From NCBI RefSeq assembly GCF_001730295.1, contig NZ_MIKA01000023.1, positions 206,545 through 270,544 of the forward strand: a stretch of DNA of 64,000 bases, given 5' to 3'. Source of the stretch: Enterococcus plantarum (GTDB taxonomy: Bacteria; Bacillota; Bacilli; Lactobacillales; Enterococcaceae). The notes beneath the pieces were generated by a model. That model saw nothing but the letters and a program-made list of their open reading frames with translations, was not told where the DNA came from and did no database searches. The translations under genes and the position numbers were made by a program. This document shows, piece after piece, positions 10,195 through 23,599 of the stretch (its first letter is position 1; each line of letters starts with the position of its first letter).

Positions 10195-12063
10195 TTAACG
10201 TACAATCGCCAAGAAATCTTCACCATGTAAAACATCTGTTTGATCCATATCTAATACATCCAAATAATCACCACTATTTGTAACAACGATTGGTGTTACC
10301 ACAGGATGTCCAGCTGCTTTGATTTTTTCAATATCAAATTTCACTAGCAAATCACCTTGTTTTACTTTGTCCCCTTGTTTCACTACTAATTCGAATCCAT
10401 CCCCGTCCATTTCAACGGTATCCATCCCGATATGCATCAAAACTTCTGCACCATCTTCCGTTGTGATTCCAACTGCGTGTCCTGTTGGAAATAAGGTTGT
10501 GATTTCACCGTTAGCGGGAGCGTAAAGTTCGCCTACTGTTGGTTCGATGGCGATTCCTTTACCTAGAGCTCCTGATGAGAATACTTGGTCTTCGACTTTC
10601 TCTAAAGGAACAATCGTACCTGTAATTGGACTTGTTAAAACAATTCTATCATTATTAATTTGCGCTTTTGAGTTCGTTTCTTTGGGAGTTTCACTACCTG
10701 CTTCTGGTTTATCGTCAAATTTTAAAATAAATGTTAAAACAAAACCAATTACAAAAGCGATCACCGTTCCAATAACTGCTGCAACTAGACCAGAAGTATC
10801 TTTAGTATCTTGGGGAATAAATCCTGGTAAACTCAATAAGCTAATCAACCCAAAGACATAGTTTTGAACATGACTGAAACCGATAAAAGCGCCACCAACT
10901 GCACCACCGATACATGCAGCAATAAATGGTTTTTTAAGTGGTAATGTCACACCATAAACGGTTGGTTCTGTAATCCCAAAGATCGACGTAATTGTTGAAG
11001 AAAACGCTAATCCTTTTAGTTTTACATTTTTTGTCATAAAGAATACAGCTAATGCCGCTCCTCCTTGTGATAATACAGCTGGTAAAAGCATTGGTGCCAT
11101 TGTATCTATACCTGTAGCTGAAAGATTTAATAGCATGATTGGAACAAAGCCCCAATGCATACCAAACATAACGAACACTTGCCATAAACCACCCATAACT
11201 GCACCCGCAATAATTGGGCTAAATCCATAAATTCCATCATACCCTTTACCAAGCAAATCACCTAAAATGGTTCCGATCGGGCCAATTGCAATAAACGTAA
11301 CAGGTGCCATCACAAGAAAAACAGCTAAAGGAACACAAATGATTTGTAAGAAAGATGGAATAACTTTCTTGAAGAAACGTTCAACATAACTTTGAACATA
11401 TACTGCTAAAATAATTGGAATAACAGATGATGTATACGCACTTGCGCCGATAATCACTGGAATTCCAGCAAAACTTAGGGTTTGTCCAGCTAAAGCAGTA
11501 ATACTAGGATGAACAAGTGCCATTGCAAGACAGACCGCTAAGAATTGGTTTGTTTTGAATTTCTTCGCAGCAGTAAACGCTAAAATAATCGGTAAGAAGG
11601 TAAAAATTCCGTCTGCAATCGCAAAGAGGACTACATAGATACCCGATTCGGCTGTTAGCCAGTTCAATGTTACTGCTAACGTCAAGAATCCTTTTAAAAC
11701 CCCAGCTCCTGCCATCGCACCTAAGAAAGGTGTGAATATAGAAGAAATAATATCAATTAACTGGTTGAAAACATTTCCTTTAGGTCCTTCATTTTTTTCA
11801 GTATCATCCTCACCTAAACCACTATGTGCCATCAACTCTTTATACACATCACTTACATGGCTGCCGATAACGACTTGATATTGTCCGCCACTTCTAACAA
11901 CTTGAATCACATCAGGATCTTGATTCAATTTTTCTGTTTCTGCTTTATCCTCATCTTTTAAGTTAAAACGTAGACGAGTTGCACAATGGACAACACTATT
12001 CACATTTTCTTCTCCACCAACTAGCGTTAAGACGCGCTCGGCGATTTCTTGATTTTTACTCAT
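10195..12063 (-). CDS. bglP: Beta-glucoside PTS transporter subunit IIBCA
   Basis: Membrane permease that imports and phosphorylates beta-glucosides. The 622-residue chain has an N-terminal EIIB domain with phosphorylated Cys27 (VHCATRLRF), a central EIIC domain with about ten membrane segments (including GITEPTVYGVTLP), and a C-terminal EIIA domain with the active His near residue 544 (VLMHIGMDTV). The frame is open 19 codons further upstream. The ATG at 12063, with GAGG eight bases before it, gives the standard MSKNQEIAERVL start. It lies between licT and bglA and is controlled by a LicT antiterminator just upstream. Confidence 0.95.
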   Translation of the reverse strand: MSKNQEIAERVLTLVGGEENVNSVVHCATRLRFNLKDEDKAETEKLNQDPDVIQVVRSGGQYQVVIGSHVSDVYKELMAHSGLGEDDTEKNEGPKGNVFNQLIDIISSIFTPFLGAMAGAGVLKGFLTLAVTLNWLTAESGIYVVLFAIADGIFTFLPIILAFTAAKKFKTNQFLAVCLAMALVHPSITALAGQTLSFAGIPVIIGASAYTSSVIPIILAVYVQSYVERFFKKVIPSFLQIICVPLAVFLVMAPVTFIAIGPIGTILGDLLGKGYDGIYGFSPIIAGAVMGGLWQVFVMFGMHWGFVPIMLLNLSATGIDTMAPMLLPAVLSQGGAALAVFFMTKNVKLKGLAFSSTITSIFGITEPTVYGVTLPLKKPFIAACIGGAVGGAFIGFSHVQNYVFGLISLLSLPGFIPQDTKDTSGLVAAVIGTVIAFVIGFVLTFILKFDDKPEAGSETPKETNSKAQINNDRIVLTSPITGTIVPLEKVEDQVFSSGALGKGIAIEPTVGELYAPANGEITTLFPTGHAVGITTEDGAEVLMHIGMDTVEMDGDGFELVVKQGDKVKQGDLLVKFDIEKIKAAGHPVVTPIVVTNSGDYLDVLDMDQTDVLHGEDFLAIVR

Positions 12064-12097
12064 TTTATATGCCTCTTTTCTTTGATTTTTTATATAA

Positions 12098-12206
12098 AAA
12101 AACCTAAACTGAAAAAACAATAATCTACTATACTTACAAAGACGTAACTATAGATGAATCTCTTGTTTTTTCAATCTAGGTTTTGCCTGCTAAACAGTAA
12201 CAATCC
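12098..12206 (-). promoter_or_regulatory. LicT ribonucleic antiterminator (RAT) and overlapping terminator before bglP
   Basis: On the minus strand the RAT (12178-12206) starts GGATTGTTACTG and ends GCAGGCAAAACCT, closely matching the BglG/LicT consensus. Its 3' end overlaps the 5' arm of a terminator whose two arms (12163-12184 and 12098-12119) pair over about 20 bases and are followed by T7. LicT binding would prevent terminator formation and allow bglP-bglA transcription. Confidence 0.9.
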
Positions 12207-12241
12207 GCTTCGATTGAATGCTAATTTTTTATAAATCGATG

Positions 12242-13084
12242 TTACACTTTTTTTTCACCAGCAACGCGTTGGATATGGATCGTCAAATAAATTTGTTCTG
12301 CTTTGTCAACTGGCTTTTGATATTTTTGGACTAAATAATCACTGATTCTTTGTACTGATTGAAAGGCTTTAGGGTATTTGCTTTGAATCAACTCATAAAG
12401 AAAGTCATCTTCTTCATCGTGTGCTTCGTTTTGCAAGTACCGTTGAGCAAAATATTGTAAGTGGGTAACGATTCGTTGATAGTTCAATGAATCTTCATCA
12501 AATGGTTTCCCAAAATAACGACTAATGATCGTTAGAATATCTCTTACCATTTCAGTCGCAGACATTGTCACTTCCATATTTCCATTTGCCTGTTCACTGT
12601 TCACGATGTGAAAAGCAATAAAACCTGCTTCGCTTTCAGAGAAATCAATGTTCAGTTTTTCTTTAATCAGCGCTACGCCTTTTTTTGCAATAGCATATTC
12701 TTTAGGATAAAACTTTTTTGTTTCAAACATCAATGGATTCGGCATCTCTATTCCTTCTTTTGCCCTCATGATCGCGTAATGTACGTGATCAGTCAATGTC
12801 AAATAAATATTCGAAGAAAGTTCGATACCCAGTTCTTCTTCTGCCATATCCACGATTTTTTTAACAAGCTCTACTTCTTCTAACGGAATATCCGCAAATA
12901 ATTGTTGGAACTGACCTGAAGTAATAGAATCTTTCAGAACAAATTCCTTTTCAATAAAAGTCGGATCGATCACATCGCCAATTTTTTTTTGAAAGGCTAG
13001 TCCTCGGCCCATGCAGACTATTTCTTCACCTGATTCATTTTTTGTCATAACGACATTGTTATTTAAAATTTTTTCAATATGCAT
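12242..13084 (-). CDS. licT: BglG/LicT family transcription antiterminator
   Basis: RNA-binding antiterminator that senses beta-glucoside PTS activity. The 280-residue chain begins with the co-antiterminator domain (MHIEKILNNNVVMT ... CMGRGLAFQKKIGDVID, residues 1-55). Two PTS regulation domains follow, with conserved histidines in LTDHVHYAI, AFHIVN and TIHIQRV. The longer open frame to 13183 runs through the RAT and lacks a ribosome site; GTGAGG stands before the ATG at 13084. It is first in the operon licT-bglP-bglA, and RAT/terminator pairs precede both licT and bglP, so it is probably autoregulated. Confidence 0.95.
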   Translation of the reverse strand: MHIEKILNNNVVMTKNESGEEIVCMGRGLAFQKKIGDVIDPTFIEKEFVLKDSITSGQFQQLFADIPLEEVELVKKIVDMAEEELGIELSSNIYLTLTDHVHYAIMRAKEGIEMPNPLMFETKKFYPKEYAIAKKGVALIKEKLNIDFSESEAGFIAFHIVNSEQANGNMEVTMSATEMVRDILTIISRYFGKPFDEDSLNYQRIVTHLQYFAQRYLQNEAHDEEDDFLYELIQSKYPKAFQSVQRISDYLVQKYQKPVDKAEQIYLTIHIQRVAGEKKV

Positions 13085-13111
13085 GATGAACCTCACTTTT
13101 ACAATTACAAA

Positions 13112-13186
13112 CGAAAAAAACCTAGAATCCACCCCAACAAAATAATATGGAAGATTCAGGTTTTGCCTGCCGAACAGTAACAATCC
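13112..13186 (-). promoter_or_regulatory. LicT RAT and overlapping terminator before licT
   Basis: The RAT at 13158-13186 (minus) has the same GGATTGTTACTG ... GCAGGCAAAACCT pattern as the one before bglP, with one loop change. The overlapping terminator pairs AAACCTGAATC with GATTCTAGGTTT and ends in a T-run at about 13112. This places licT itself under antitermination control. Confidence 0.88.
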
Positions 13187-13199
13187 TTATTACATGATT

Positions 13200-13238
13200 A
13201 GCATACCATCTTTCTACTTTATTTGCAACCCTTTTCAA
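13200..13238 (-). promoter_or_regulatory. Promoter of the bgl operon with a cre-like CcpA site
   Basis: On the minus strand TTGCAA (13223-13228), 17 bp, TATGCT (13200-13205) form a good sigma-A promoter. TTGAAAAGGGTTGCAA (13223-13238) matches the cre consensus at all but one central position (G in place of C) and overlaps the -35. Carbon catabolite repression by CcpA is therefore likely, by inference. Confidence 0.7.
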
Positions 13239-14269
<1,031 letters not shown>

Positions 14270-14279
14270 TAACAAAAAA

Positions 14280-14391
14280 AGGGTGTGGCAAAAGGAAAAA
14301 TCACTTTTGTTTCACACCTTAAAAATGAAAAAAAGAGGGTGGGATAGAAGCAATGCTTTCGGAAATAAGCTTCTATCCCGCCCTCTTTTTT
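14280..14391 (+). terminator. Composite double hairpin between azoA and the AI-2E gene
   Basis: Hairpin A (14281-14318) pairs GGTGTG/CACACC and AAAAG/CTTTT. Hairpin B (14330-14391) is a strong stem of about 20 bp (AAAAAGAGGG...GATAGAAGC with GCTTCTATC...CCCTCTTTTTT) that works in both directions. The arrangement repeats that at 4258-4362. The T-run of hairpin B reaches the stop codon of the convergent gene. Confidence 0.85.
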
Positions 14392-15557
14392 CATTCTAAT
14401 TTATTAAGTTCTTCTTCTTCGTGATATAAACTTGATACATCTTTATACCATTCGAATATATGCGTAATTATGACTTTAGCTGCGGCATAAACAGGTATTC
14501 CCAGAATGACTCCTACGACACCGAATAATTTCCCAGACGTCAACAGCACGACTAGAATCGTCACTGGATGGATATCTAACTGGCTACCTAATACTAACGG
14601 TGAGATTAGACGGCCTTCGATTGTCTGTTCAATAATAAAAACAACTAAAACTTTAGCCAATAATACTGGTCCGCCCACAATTCCTAAAAATACAGCTGGT
14701 ACCATCGCTAGAAATGAACCTAGATATGGAATCAAATTCAAAAATCCAGCTGTTATTCCTAGCGTAATCGCATAATCGAGTCCGATAAATGAAAAACCTA
14801 GAATAAACATTACAGCAACTGCAAATGCTACTGTTAATTGCCCGCGTATATAAGAAGAAACTTGTGAGTTCACTTCACCTAATACTTTTAATGTGGGTTT
14901 TCGCATTTTATTCGGTAAAAACTTCATCAAATAAGGCGCTAATTGCTTCCCATCTTTTAAAAGGTAAAACAAAATAAATGGCATCGTGATAATCGCTACT
15001 ACGATAGTCGCAACAGCTCCGACAAAGCTTCCTAATCCTTGGACCGTAAACGTAGAAATATTACGAATAATATCCCCTAAAGAACTGACCAGCTTATCGC
15101 CCATATCTTCTAACTGACTACGAAACTGCGCAAAGAAAGGTTCACTTAAAATTTCTTGCATTTTTTGATCGATCGTATCAATATATTGAGGAAAATGATT
15201 ACCAAAACTAACAGTCTGTTCTTGAATTTTAGGAACAATCACTACAAGTCCCCAAATAATCAACGCTACGACGATGATAAACAGTCCGATAATACTCCAA
15301 ATACGGGGTACTCGTTTTAGTTCAAGATAGTCGACGACAGGATTCATTAAATAATATAAAATGCCCGCCATGATCAATGGCAAGCCAACAACGCCAATAA
15401 ACTGCCAAACTGGTTCAAATAAGTATGATACTTTTGTAAATACTAATAAAATTAGCAAAATCAATAGCACGATCAATAAGGTGGTTACAACTTGATTATT
15501 TAAAAACCAACGCCAAAACCAAGATAATCGTTTCTCTTTATTTTTCTCTTGTTCCAT
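14391..15557 (-). CDS. AI-2E family transporter (PerM/YtvI-like membrane protein)
   Basis: A 388-residue polytopic membrane protein with seven or eight hydrophobic segments. It shows the family blocks FILFYLLKDGK, SYIRGQ, YAITLGITAGFLNLIPYLGSFLAMVPA and GKLFGVVGVILGIPVYAAAKVI. Family members are variously linked to autoinducer-2 export, Na+/H+ antiport or general efflux; the substrate cannot be inferred here. It begins 4 bases after the stop of the upstream glucitol-type IIA gene, so the two are probably one transcript. The stop codon lies within the T-run of the convergent terminator. Confidence 0.88.
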   Translation of the reverse strand: MEQEKNKEKRLSWFWRWFLNNQVVTTLLIVLLILLILLVFTKVSYLFEPVWQFIGVVGLPLIMAGILYYLMNPVVDYLELKRVPRIWSIIGLFIIVVALIIWGLVVIVPKIQEQTVSFGNHFPQYIDTIDQKMQEILSEPFFAQFRSQLEDMGDKLVSSLGDIIRNISTFTVQGLGSFVGAVATIVVAIITMPFILFYLLKDGKQLAPYLMKFLPNKMRKPTLKVLGEVNSQVSSYIRGQLTVAFAVAVMFILGFSFIGLDYAITLGITAGFLNLIPYLGSFLAMVPAVFLGIVGGPVLLAKVLVVFIIEQTIEGRLISPLVLGSQLDIHPVTILVVLLTSGKLFGVVGVILGIPVYAAAKVIITHIFEWYKDVSSLYHEEEELNKLE

Positions 15558-15561
15558 TCAC

Positions 15562-15924
15562 TTACACTCCACGAGATATATATTCTATTGTTGAACCAAC
15601 CTTGAGTGTTGGAAAGACTTTAGGCGTGAGGTATACCCCATTAACAATTGCATCCTCTTTTGGTACATCCGCAAAAACCAAGGTCACATGAGCAATGCTT
15701 TTTAAGTTATTATTTGCAAAAGATCCAACATAATCAATCGTGTACTCTTGGTCATCGATCTTTAGTAAATCCCCTTTTTTTACTTCTAAAGATTGATCTT
15801 CTTGAAATTTTTGAATCACAGAATATTCTTTTAAAGCCTCTGTGGCGCTCTCACCAAAAAGTATGATCATCGGTTCTTTTTCATCTAATGCTCGACTACC
15901 AATTTCAGTAATTACAGCTTTCAT
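15562..15924 (-). CDS. PTS glucitol/sorbitol-type IIA component, orphan
   Basis: A 120-residue protein matching the PTSIIA_gutA family (MKAVITEIGSRALDEKEPMIILFG ... VTLVFADVP ... TLKVGSTIEY). In a full system IIA passes phosphate from HPr to a glucitol IIB. No glucitol IIBC or dehydrogenase genes are adjacent, so it may act as a regulatory phospho-acceptor or serve a system elsewhere. The frame is open 10 codons upstream; AAGGAGCG before the ATG at 15924 fixes the start. It is likely co-transcribed with the AI-2E family gene directly downstream. Confidence 0.85.
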   Translation of the reverse strand: MKAVITEIGSRALDEKEPMIILFGESATEALKEYSVIQKFQEDQSLEVKKGDLLKIDDQEYTIDYVGSFANNNLKSIAHVTLVFADVPKEDAIVNGVYLTPKVFPTLKVGSTIEYISRGV

Positions 15925-16094
15925 ATATTTATCGCTCCTTCTTTCATTAATCAACCTTTATTATAACATATAACTTTTTTTCTTATTCTATAATTCGGAC
16001 TTTGAGCACCATAAAAAAAGACAAACAAGAATTCAAACATTCTGTCCATCTTTTGATCGTTGTAGAGAACTATAGTTAAAATGTGTTTAGATCT

Positions 16095-16616
16095 TTAAGA
16101 TAAAATCGTTACAGCTACTTGTCTTCTCCACCAGTTGATACATTGAGATACATCTGAAAAATGTAGATCGATGATATTCCCTTTAATTGCACCACCAGTA
16201 TCACTTGCAATAGCCTCTCCATCCCCCTCGACATATAATTTTGTACCCAGTGGAATCACACTGGGTTCAACAGCAATTGCCCTTGGATCTACACGTAAAT
16301 CTTGAGCTGTAGCAGTTAAATTGCCTCACCCTATAATCCTTCATTACTTGAATAAGCTGCGGCTTCCATCATCATGATTTGTCCCTCTGGTTTAACAATT
16401 TCAGCTTCTGCTTTTTCCTTGTTTAAAGGCTTTGTTTTCTGTTATTGAATAAATCAATGAACTCGATAAATTTTGTGCTGACTCTTCTGACACAACTGTG
16501 TAACTATCTAAGCTCTTGATTTCATTATTTTTATTCTCTGCAGCATAGACAGGAATGAGTGAGCCGTTAACAAAACAGGAACTGATAAATAAAATTGGTA
16601 ACCATCGTTTCTTCAT
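16095..16616 (-). pseudogene. Decayed secreted 3D-domain cell-wall protein
   Basis: The 5' part (16401-16616) encodes a signal peptide (MKKRWLPILFISSCFVNGSL ... YAA) and a short mature region, ending at a frameshift. In another frame the sequence continues as EAEIVKPEGQIMMMEAAAYSSNEGL and then stops. After a small deletion a good 3D domain follows to 16095: DLRVDPRAIAVEPSVIPLG, then ASDTGGAIKGNIIDLHF, then a Trp-Trp-Arg-Arg end. The three conserved Asp residues that name the 3D domain are present. Such proteins are usually lytic-transglycosylase-like (MltA fold) cell-wall enzymes. At least two lesions make this a pseudogene, unless they are assembly errors. Confidence 0.8.
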
Positions 16617-16985
16617 TCATTAGATCCTCCCTAAAATTCATACGAGAGCTATGATACCATGTCGTTGATCTTTGATGGCTACTATTCAATTAAGGATACG
16701 TTACAATCTGTTGGAAAGCGCTCCAAAACATGTTATAAGAGCAATAGTTAAATTTTGTATCAATCAGGCCTGATATGACGGACTTTCTATTTTCTTTTTA
16801 GAAATGATATGAAATTTTTATTTAGCCTTATTTGTTATATTTTCAATAATTACGTATGTAAACGCTATCAAAAGCCTTTATATTACAAAAATGTTGAAAG
16901 GAATTTATAGAACATCCATTATTTTAAACTGAGCAAAAAAAGCAACCCAAACAAATGTACGGTTTGGATTGCTTTTTAATATGGT
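16617..16985. other. Intergenic region with terminator at 16935-16977
   Basis: Only one clear element is present: a hairpin (AAAAAAGCAACCCAAAC / GTTTGGATTGCTTTTT) that terminates the minus-strand murA-epuA transcript. The remainder is AT-rich and presumably holds the former promoter of the 3D-domain gene. Confidence 0.75.
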
Positions 16986-17162
16986 CTACTTAAAAAAATC
17001 TAGAATATGAGTCCAAATTTCTTCTTTGAACACATCTTTTGGATTTCCTCCACCGACTACTCCGTAACCGATCATGGTGCCGGCTACAAATAAAATAATC
17101 ACTAAAGAAATCACTACTAAAACTTTCAACAAAGTCACTATAATATAGCGTGTCGAACTCAT
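16986..17162 (-). CDS. epuA: EpuA-like small membrane protein (RNA polymerase beta-associated annotation family)
   Basis: A 58-residue protein with one membrane segment (about residues 5-32) and a short conserved tail, IGYGVVGGGNP ... EEIWTHILDFFK. This matches the EpuA family (PF11772), often annotated as DNA-directed RNA polymerase subunit beta, which in streptococci lies directly after murA. The ATG at 17162 is preceded by GGGGAA. It starts 14 bases after the murA stop and ends just before the terminator, so it is the last gene of the murA unit. Molecular function is unknown. Confidence 0.8.
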   Translation of the reverse strand: MSSTRYIIVTLLKVLVVISLVIILFVAGTMIGYGVVGGGNPKDVFKEEIWTHILDFFK

Positions 17163-17176
17163 ATCTATTTCCCCTT

Positions 17177-18475
17177 TTAGCTAACTGTTGACAGTGTCTT
17201 TTCTGTCGCTTTTTCGTCGTTTACTCGTTCCACTTTTGCTCCTAATTTTTGAAGCTTTTCGTGGAATTTATAGTATCCGCGATCTAAATATTCTAGATGT
17301 GATACACGTGTAATACCTTGGGCACGTAATCCTACTAAGATCAACGCAGCAGCAGCACGTAAGTCAGTTGCTTCTACAGCAGCACCTTGTAATGCTTGAC
17401 TACCATTTATAATAGCGATATTGCCGTCCATTTTCACATCAGCATTCATTCGCTGCATTTCTTCTAAGTGTTGGAAACGATTTTCAAAAACAGTCTCTGT
17501 TACAACACTTGAACCATCTGCAACCATTTGAATCGCAGTCATTTGTGCTTGCATATCTGTTGGAAAACCAGGATGCGGTAGTGTTTTAATATCAGTTGGT
17601 TTGATCACTTTAGGACCAATAACGCGTAAACCGCCTCTTTCTTCACGGATAACAGCGCCCATTTCGGTTAATTTAGAAATAAGTGGACGATTATGTTCAG
17701 GAATTGCTTCTTCGATCAAAACATCTCCTTCGGTCATCGCAGCTGCAACCATGAATGTACCGGCTTCAATACGATCTTGAACAATTGAATGTTCAACGGC
17801 ATGAAGTTTATTCACCCCTTCGATACGCATCATTTCAGTACCCGCACCGACAATTTTGGCACCCATTTTATTTAGGATGTTCGCTAAATCTACGATTTCA
17901 GGTTCTCTCGCGACATTCTCAATCACGGTCGTACCTTTGGCTTTAACAGCCGCCATCATGATATTTTGAGTCGCCCCAACACTTGGGAAATCTAAATAAA
18001 TCGTATTTCCGATCAATTCATCAGCAATCGCTTCAATGTAGCCATTTTTCTGAATGATCTTCGCACCTAACGCTTGGAAGCCTTTTAAGTGTAAATCAAT
18101 TGGTCGCTTACCAATCGCACATCCACCAGGCATAGCAACTTTAGCATGGCCGTTGCGAGCCAATAAAGGACCCATGACAACAATCGATGCTCTCATTTGA
18201 CTAACATACTCATAATTTGCTTCGATGCCTAAAGGTTGCGTTGCATCTATAGTGACTTGGTTATTTTCTTCATTAAATTCGATATCTACATTTAAGTGTT
18301 TGATTACTTGGTTCATTGTAAAGACATCAGAAAGAATCGGCACATTCGTTAATGTTGTTGTTCCTTCTTCTGCTAAAAGGGTAGCTGCTAAAATTGGTAA
18401 TACTGCATTTTTAGCCCCTTCGATTTTCACAGTTCCTTTTAATTGGTTACCACCATGAACAATGATCTGTTCCAT
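17177..18475 (-). CDS. murA: UDP-N-acetylglucosamine 1-carboxyvinyltransferase
   Basis: First committed enzyme of peptidoglycan synthesis: it transfers enolpyruvate from PEP to UDP-GlcNAc. The 432-residue chain shows the N-terminal [10 protein letters not shown] with Lys22, and the catalytic Cys119 in [18 protein letters not shown], the residue attacked by fosfomycin. Length is normal. It follows the DUF1146 gene and precedes epuA on the same strand, downstream of the atp operon, an order common in lactic acid bacteria. Enterococci carry two MurA paralogues; which one this is cannot be decided here. Confidence 0.95.
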   Translation of the reverse strand: MEQIIVHGGNQLKGTVKIEGAKNAVLPILAATLLAEEGTTTLTNVPILSDVFTMNQVIKHLNVDIEFNEENNQVTIDATQPLGIEANYEYVSQMRASIVVMGPLLARNGHAKVAMPGGCAIGKRPIDLHLKGFQALGAKIIQKNGYIEAIADELIGNTIYLDFPSVGATQNIMMAAVKAKGTTVIENVAREPEIVDLANILNKMGAKIVGAGTEMMRIEGVNKLHAVEHSIVQDRIEAGTFMVAAAMTEGDVLIEEAIPEHNRPLISKLTEMGAVIREERGGLRVIGPKVIKPTDIKTLPHPGFPTDMQAQMTAIQMVADGSSVVTETVFENRFQHLEEMQRMNADVKMDGNIAIINGSQALQGAAVEATDLRAAAALILVGLRAQGITRVSHLEYLDRGYYKFHEKLQKLGAKVERVNDEKATEKTLSTVS

Positions 18476-18581
18476 TTTGTTCCCCCCAAAAAAGTTAGAA
18501 TTGGATGCTTCGACCCAAAATCTTTTCTATTATACCACTATTTAACAACAAATTGTATCTTTTCTTTTTATTTGTCAATCC

Positions 18582-18818
18582 TCATGGAAAAAATACACTA
18601 AATAAGTTACGGCATAACGCTAGAAACTCTAAGAAAAATGAGCTTACAGTGAAGCCGATAACTATTGAAAATAATACGATCAGTAAGCGTACTTGAGAGG
18701 TTTGATGTGTCTTAAAAAACTGCTCTATTCTGATAGATTGCATCGCCCAAAAGCTAACATAAATAAACATCATATGGCAGATGATTCGAATTACTGCATC
18801 AACACCAAAAAATTGCAT
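18582..18818 (-). CDS. DUF1146 (YwzB-like) small membrane protein
   Basis: A 78-residue protein with two hydrophobic segments (about residues 9-25 and 45-70). Its location between atpC and murA is the usual one for the DUF1146/YwzB family. The frame is open 12 codons further upstream, but AAGGAG stands 6 bases before the ATG at 18818, giving MQFFGVDAVIRI. Function is unknown. A hairpin element separates it from the atp operon, so it is likely transcribed with murA or by its own promoter. Confidence 0.75.
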   Translation of the reverse strand: MQFFGVDAVIRIICHMMFIYVSFWAMQSIRIEQFFKTHQTSQVRLLIVLFSIVIGFTVSSFFLEFLALCRNLFSVFFP

Positions 18819-18866
18819 AACTTTCTCCTTAATTAAAAAAAGTAGTGGGCTCATCTAACTTCGACT

Positions 18867-18930
18867 GAAAAAACAAAAACAGAGTTGTGACGTTTTGGTC
18901 ACAGGGATAGTTGCTGTTTTTCTGAACGAT
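18867..18930. repeat. Hairpin element between atpC and the DUF1146 gene
   Basis: An outer stem AAAAACAG (18875-18882) / CTGTTTTT (18914-18921) encloses an inner stem GTGAC / GTCAC (18887-18902). The layout resembles the tandem repeats at 9945-10179, with a diverged sequence. Confidence 0.5.
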
Positions 18931-19050
18931 TTCTTAAGCCTCATTAAGTAATATAAAGATAGTTTATCATAGATTGTCTCAAACAAAAAATAAAGATTCT
19001 TAACTTTTATATAAATAACATATGTATACTGTTTTTTTACTATAAGAGAT

Positions 19051-19082
19051 GGCTGAGACAGCTCATTTTCGTTGTCTCAGCC
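19051..19082 (-). terminator. Terminator-like hairpin at the end of the atp operon
   Basis: A perfect 10-bp stem (GGCTGAGACA / TGTCTCAGCC) lies 10 bases after the atpC stop. The following minus-strand sequence is only moderately T-rich. Confidence 0.7.
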
Positions 19083-19092
19083 AACCATAAAT

Positions 19093-19512
19093 TTACGTAT
19101 GTTTTGACACATTGATCCGATTGATTGCTCGGTGAAGTGCAACTGTTGCACGGCGTAATTCATCTGTGTTAGCATTTTCCTTCGCTTTTTCAATCATACG
19201 TTCAGCTCGTTGTTTAGCACGTTCTGCACGGCTTACATCAATATCTCTTTCACGTTCTGCACTATCGGCAATGATCGAAACGACATTATCACGAACTTCC
19301 ATAATGCCGCCATTAACAGCAATCCAATCGACATGTGTATCAGAATCAGTTCTTTTTACGCGAACTTCATCAATCGCTAAAGGAACGATGATCGGTGCAT
19401 GTTTAGGTAAGATACCAATTTCGCCATCTGTTGTTTTTGCAACAACAATCGCTGCATGATGATCATAAACTAATCCATCAGGAGTCACCACATTGACAGT
19501 TAAATAATCCAT
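19093..19512 (-). CDS. atpC: ATP synthase epsilon subunit
   Basis: Subunit of the F1 central stalk that couples rotation to catalysis and can inhibit ATP hydrolysis. The 139-residue chain has the beta-sandwich start ([21 protein letters not shown]), the [16 protein letters not shown] motif and a C-terminal helical hairpin ([19 protein letters not shown]). It is the last gene of the operon, 17 bases after atpD, with GGAGGAG before its ATG. In enterococci F-ATPase mainly extrudes protons at acid pH. Confidence 0.97.
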   Translation of the reverse strand: MDYLTVNVVTPDGLVYDHHAAIVVAKTTDGEIGILPKHAPIIVPLAIDEVRVKRTDSDTHVDWIAVNGGIMEVRDNVVSIIADSAERERDIDVSRAERAKQRAERMIEKAKENANTDELRRATVALHRAINRINVSKHT

Positions 19513-19529
19513 TTCTGTGTCTCCTCCTT

Positions 19530-20975
<1,446 letters not shown>

Positions 20976-21078
20976 TCAGGCTTTCGACATTTTATGCCCT
21001 AACGAGGTCGTGATAAAAACCTGTCTCCTTCTATTACTTCGTAAGAACTTCTTGCCCTATAGGCTCAAGTCTTGATTA

Positions 21079-21999
21079 TTACTCTAACGCAGCTGCGCCA
21101 GCTACAATTTCGGTGATTTCTTGTGTAATCGCGCCTTGACGAGCTCGGTTATAAGAAATCGTCAAGTCACTAATAATATTTTGTGCATTATCAGTGGCGG
21201 TTTTCATTGCGGTCATCCCAGCAGCATGTTCTGCTGTTTTCGCATCAATTATTGCGCCATAGATCAAGCTTTCTGCATATTGAGGCAATAAATTATCTAA
21301 AATCGCTTCTTCTGAAGGTTCTAAAATATATTCCTGCTCATAGGTTGTTGCTTCGTCTGGATCTAAATCAGAAATCGGTAGCATTTTCTCTACACGAAAT
21401 TGACTTGTTAGTGAATTGATATGGTGATTATAACAAACATACAACTCATCAAACACTTCATTTTCATACATACTTGTTGCTGTTGAAACAATTTTTCTAA
21501 CTTCATCAAAACTTGGTTGATCACTTAAACCACGAAGTTCATATGCAACATTTATTCCACGTGCTTTAAAAAAATCTGCGCCAGTTCCGCCGATTGCAAC
21601 CAAAACATACTCATCTTGCGATTCATGATCATCTGCCATCATTTTCATCGTTTGTTTCAAAATTGAACTATTATATCCGCCGACCAATCCTTTATCAGAG
21701 GTGATGACGATATAACCGGTTCTTTTAACTGGACGTGATGTCAGCATCATATGAAAGTTGCCATTTTCTGATGCTTCCCCAGAATTATATGAATCCAATT
21801 CTTCCAGATCACTTAATTGAGCAGCAACAAGATGCGTAACGATAGAACGGATTTTTGAGGCGTATTCTTGAAAGCTTCTAGAAGCCGCTTCTGATTTTGT
21901 CAATTTAGCACCAGAGACCATCTGCATGGCATTAGTAATTTGACTTGTTTTTTTAGTTGAAGCAATGCGTTGTTTGATTTCATTTAATGAAGCACCCAA
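21079..21999 (-). CDS. atpG: ATP synthase gamma subunit
   Basis: Rotor shaft of F1. The 306-residue chain has the N-terminal coiled-coil [20 protein letters not shown], the Rossmann-like middle part ([20 protein letters not shown]) and the C-terminal helix with the family signature [16 protein letters not shown]. It begins 15 bases after atpA, with an AGAGGTG ribosome site. An insertion of roughly 15-20 residues rich in Ser, Asn and Glu (around residue 68-82) is like that of other lactobacillales gamma subunits. Confidence 0.97.
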   Translation of the reverse strand: MGASLNEIKQRIASTKKTSQITNAMQMVSGAKLTKSEAASRSFQEYASKIRSIVTHLVAAQLSDLEELDSYNSGEASENGNFHMMLTSRPVKRTGYIVITSDKGLVGGYNSSILKQTMKMMADDHESQDEYVLVAIGGTGADFFKARGINVAYELRGLSDQPSFDEVRKIVSTATSMYENEVFDELYVCYNHHINSLTSQFRVEKMLPISDLDPDEATTYEQEYILEPSEEAILDNLLPQYAESLIYGAIIDAKTAEHAAGMTAMKTATDNAQNIISDLTISYNRARQGAITQEITEIVAGAAALE

Positions 22000-22014
22000 T
22001 TCTTGTCACCTCTC

Positions 22015-23571
<1,557 letters not shown>

Positions 23572-23599
23572 TCAATTCACCTCTTTATTGTGCTGAACG

